A stretch of DNA of 46,673 nucleotides. Origin: an uncultured Solobacterium sp. (lineage in GTDB: Bacteria > Bacillota_I > Bacilli_A > Erysipelotrichales > Erysipelotrichaceae). Numbering within the stretch: position 1 is the stretch's first letter; the number at the start of each line of letters is the position of its first letter. A model generated the notes under the pieces. The model had not been told where the DNA came from. It did not search any database and was given only the letters and a program-made list of their open reading frames with translations. The translations under genes were made by a program, and so were the position numbers. Positions 45,254 through 46,673 of this stretch are shown here, piece by piece. The stretch lies in NCBI GenBank assembly GCA_900552125.1, contig URYK01000022.1:1-46673 (forward strand). The letters run 5' to 3'.

Positions 45254-46112
45254 ATTTATTTCTTTCCTTTATTTCAAATAAAATCAATGTTATAAGACAG
45301 TAAAAAAATACTGTACCAATATAAAACATAATATAATTATTATTTAATACTGGACTTTTTATAATGCCAGGAGAGATAATATTGGATACATTTACAAAAT
45401 AAGCAATCGTACTAAATAACATACTTCCTGTAGAATCATATAAATATCTAGAAAAAACTGAGGCACCAATATACAGAACTAGTGATGTACAAATTCCTAA
45501 TGTACGATACAAATAAATATTTTTTATATAGGCTTGGAGGGAAAAAATAAAGTTTGAAAATATTGCATACCCTAAAGAAGATAAGATGATATATGTTATT
45601 AAGCTTATCATTAAAGAATTAGAAAATAAATTTGTTTGTCGAGTAGCATTCATATATATTTCATTTATTGAAAATGAGATCTTAAAGAAAAATAAATGAA
45701 TAATAATAAGTGTAATCAAATGTGTAACCAGTATTACCATAAATGATACAATAAAATTAAAAACTTTTTCTGTTTTGTTATAATTATTTGTTGTTATGCG
45801 AGTAATTAATAAATTATCAAATTTATTATTGTTGTATAACAAAAAATCCGAACTGATAATATTAGGGATAATAATACTTGTAAGTATAAACATTATGAGT
45901 GTTAAACCAGAATCTTGTAGATAGTAAAAAAAGTCAAGCCCCATTTCTGGATCATTTGATTTCATATATATAAGCTCATTTTCTGAAATTGAGCCATATG
46001 CACCTTTATATACAATAAAAATGCTTATTATTATTGCAATAAAATATAAAAATATCAAAGTTAATTTCTTTTTTGATTTAAATATGAATAGGAATTTTTG
46101 TAGATATAGCAT
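45237..46112 (-). CDS. ABC transporter permease
   Basis: 291 residues with six or so membrane helices (LIFLYFIAIIISIFIVYKG, LIMFILTSIIIPNIISSDF, FIVSFMVILVTHLITLIIIH, and others), an ABC-2-like layout with a large loop after helix 1. GAGGAGA precedes the ATG. It is the first transporter gene after the secreted protein gene, from which it is separated by a hairpin that may set relative expression. Confidence 0.7.
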   Translation of the reverse strand: MLYLQKFLFIFKSKKKLTLIFLYFIAIIISIFIVYKGAYGSISENELIYMKSNDPEMGLDFFYYLQDSGLTLIMFILTSIIIPNIISSDFLLYNNNKFDNLLITRITTNNYNKTEKVFNFIVSFMVILVTHLITLIIIHLFFFKISFSINEIYMNATRQTNLFSNSLMISLITYIILSSLGYAIFSNFIFSLQAYIKNIYLYRTLGICTSLVLYIGASVFSRYLYDSTGSMLFSTIAYFVNVSNIISPGIIKSPVLNNNYIMFYIGTVFFYCLITLILFEIKERNKYVYDK

Positions 46113-46138
46113 ATATTTAATATCTCCTCTCTAATATC

Positions 46139-46169
46139 AAAGGATAGTCATAAATACTAACTATCCTTT
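46139..46169 (-). terminator. Hairpin between secreted-protein gene and transporter genes
   Basis: AAAGGATAGT (46139-46148) pairs with ACTATCCTTT (46160-46169). The minus-strand stem ends CCTTTGATATT, so termination is likely partial, giving more secreted protein than transporter. Confidence 0.6.
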
Positions 46170-46178
46170 AACATGTTT

Positions 46179-46601
46179 TTAATCAATGTGATCAGAAGCA
46201 AATTTTAACGTAACTTCAATATAACCTGGATCAACGTTACTTGTAGACATTTTAGTGTATAAAGTATCCCCTTTTTCAGCAGTACTATACAACTTAGGAT
46301 GACTAACTGCCCCTGTAACACCTACTGCTGGAGATCGATCCGCTTTACCAGAAGTAATAAATCTTGCATAAGGAGTTAACCAAGCACCATATGATGCTTT
46401 CATTGAAGCGGTAGCACTAGTAGTTACTTTCTTTGATCCTTGAGTTAAATTATATTTTGTACCTCCATTCGGTGGAATATTTACATATTCGGCTGTTTGC
46501 CAAGATGTTCCATCTTTCACACCAGCATTAACTGAAATTAATCCAGCTGTTAAAATAGAAACTAAACATAATCCACTCATTAATAATTTTTTGGTTTTCA
46601 T
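46179..46601 (-). CDS. Small secreted protein, bacteriocin-like or DUF2712-like
   Basis: 140 residues. Signal peptide about 1-27 (KTKKLLMSGLCLVSILTAGL, cut after VNA). The mature ~113 residues lack Cys and are rich in Thr, Ser, Gly and Lys, suggesting a beta-sheet protein (NIPPNGGTKYNLTQGSKKVT, TKMSTSNVDPGYIEVTLKF). The order secreted protein, permeases, ATPase is that of lactococcin-972-type and DUF2712-type loci. I cannot make a firm family match. AGAAAGGAG precedes the ATG, and a small hairpin lies in the leader. Confidence 0.65.
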   Translation of the reverse strand: MKTKKLLMSGLCLVSILTAGLISVNAGVKDGTSWQTAEYVNIPPNGGTKYNLTQGSKKVTTSATASMKASYGAWLTPYARFITSGKADRSPAVGVTGAVSHPKLYSTAEKGDTLYTKMSTSNVDPGYIEVTLKFASDHID

Positions 46602-46620
46602 TCTGTATTCTCCTTTCTGT

Positions 46621-46636
46621 GCGCCGTTGAAGGCGT
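46621..46636 (-). promoter_or_regulatory. Small 5'-leader hairpin before the secreted-protein gene
   Basis: CGCC (46622-46625) and GGCG (46632-46635), with an outer G-U pair, sit just upstream of the AGAAAGGAG site. It could stabilise the message or tune translation. Weak evidence. Confidence 0.3.
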
Positions 46637-46673
46637 TTCATATATATTTCTTTTGAAATCAATGTTCCTGTCA

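Noticed and set aside
1..46673. CRISPR arrays, tRNA and rRNA genes
   Set aside because: No regular 25-40 base repeat/spacer pattern, cloverleaf with CCA-type end, or rRNA-like conserved stretch was recognised on reading both strands.

Overview
The window is AT-rich, uses the standard code with strong AGGAGG-type ribosome sites, and carries Gram-positive surface, sortase-type and conjugation genes. This points to a low-GC Firmicute, most likely a gut Erysipelotrichia/Clostridia relative (inference; there is no rRNA or marker gene here to fix it). No tRNA, rRNA, CRISPR array, integrase or replication initiator was seen.

Left flank (1-5.75 kb, all minus strand). An XRE regulator sits directly upstream of a RelA/SpoT-like protein whose hydrolase residues are intact but whose synthetase region is degenerate. 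After a 645-bp non-coding stretch comes a compact three-gene cluster: a radical SAM/SPASM enzyme, a 23-residue Cys-containing peptide whose start overlaps the enzyme's end, a hairpin terminator, and an APH/CotS-type kinase-like protein. This looks like a ribosomally made, post-translationally modified peptide (RiPP) locus of a type I do not recognise, and it is the best candidate for an undescribed system.

Centre (6.0-43.3 kb). This is an almost complete conjugative element module. Two overlapping XRE regulators are divergent from parA/parB, with four exact-period 12-bp repeats and two strong hairpins between them. Then follow a thioester/CnaB surface adhesin, a pair of related unknown proteins, an LPD28-type protein, a ~2650-residue methylase/helicase, a DUF3991/TOPRIM primase-like protein, DpnD/PcfM-like and coiled-coil small proteins, a candidate oriT, MobC, relaxase, PcfB-like protein, ArdC-like protein, VirD4, a VirB2/Maff2-like pilin, VirB6/TrbL, PrgI (VirB3), VirB4 and a lysozyme-CHAP wall hydrolase. 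Together these nick and process DNA, couple it to a type IV secretion channel and open the wall. The element could be an ICE or a plasmid; its recombinase, if any, lies outside the window.

Three AT-rich cargo islands interrupt the backbone exactly at gene junctions: a PD-(D/E)xK-like plus small partner pair (15.4-16.8 kb), a DarT/DarG DNA ADP-ribosylation toxin-antitoxin pair (27.5-29.4 kb), and an HNH-like protein (37.6-38.6 kb). Backbone genes share a characteristic end, ATGAAAGATAA, reading -ER-stop in one frame and Met-Lys-Asp- in another. It survives next to the second and third islands, and darTG is flanked by two diverged copies of the 3' end of the pcfM-like gene.

Right flank (43.6-46.7 kb, minus strand). 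A secreted ~140-residue protein is followed by a terminator-like hairpin and a four-gene overlapping ABC-transporter operon, resembling bacteriocin/export-immunity modules.
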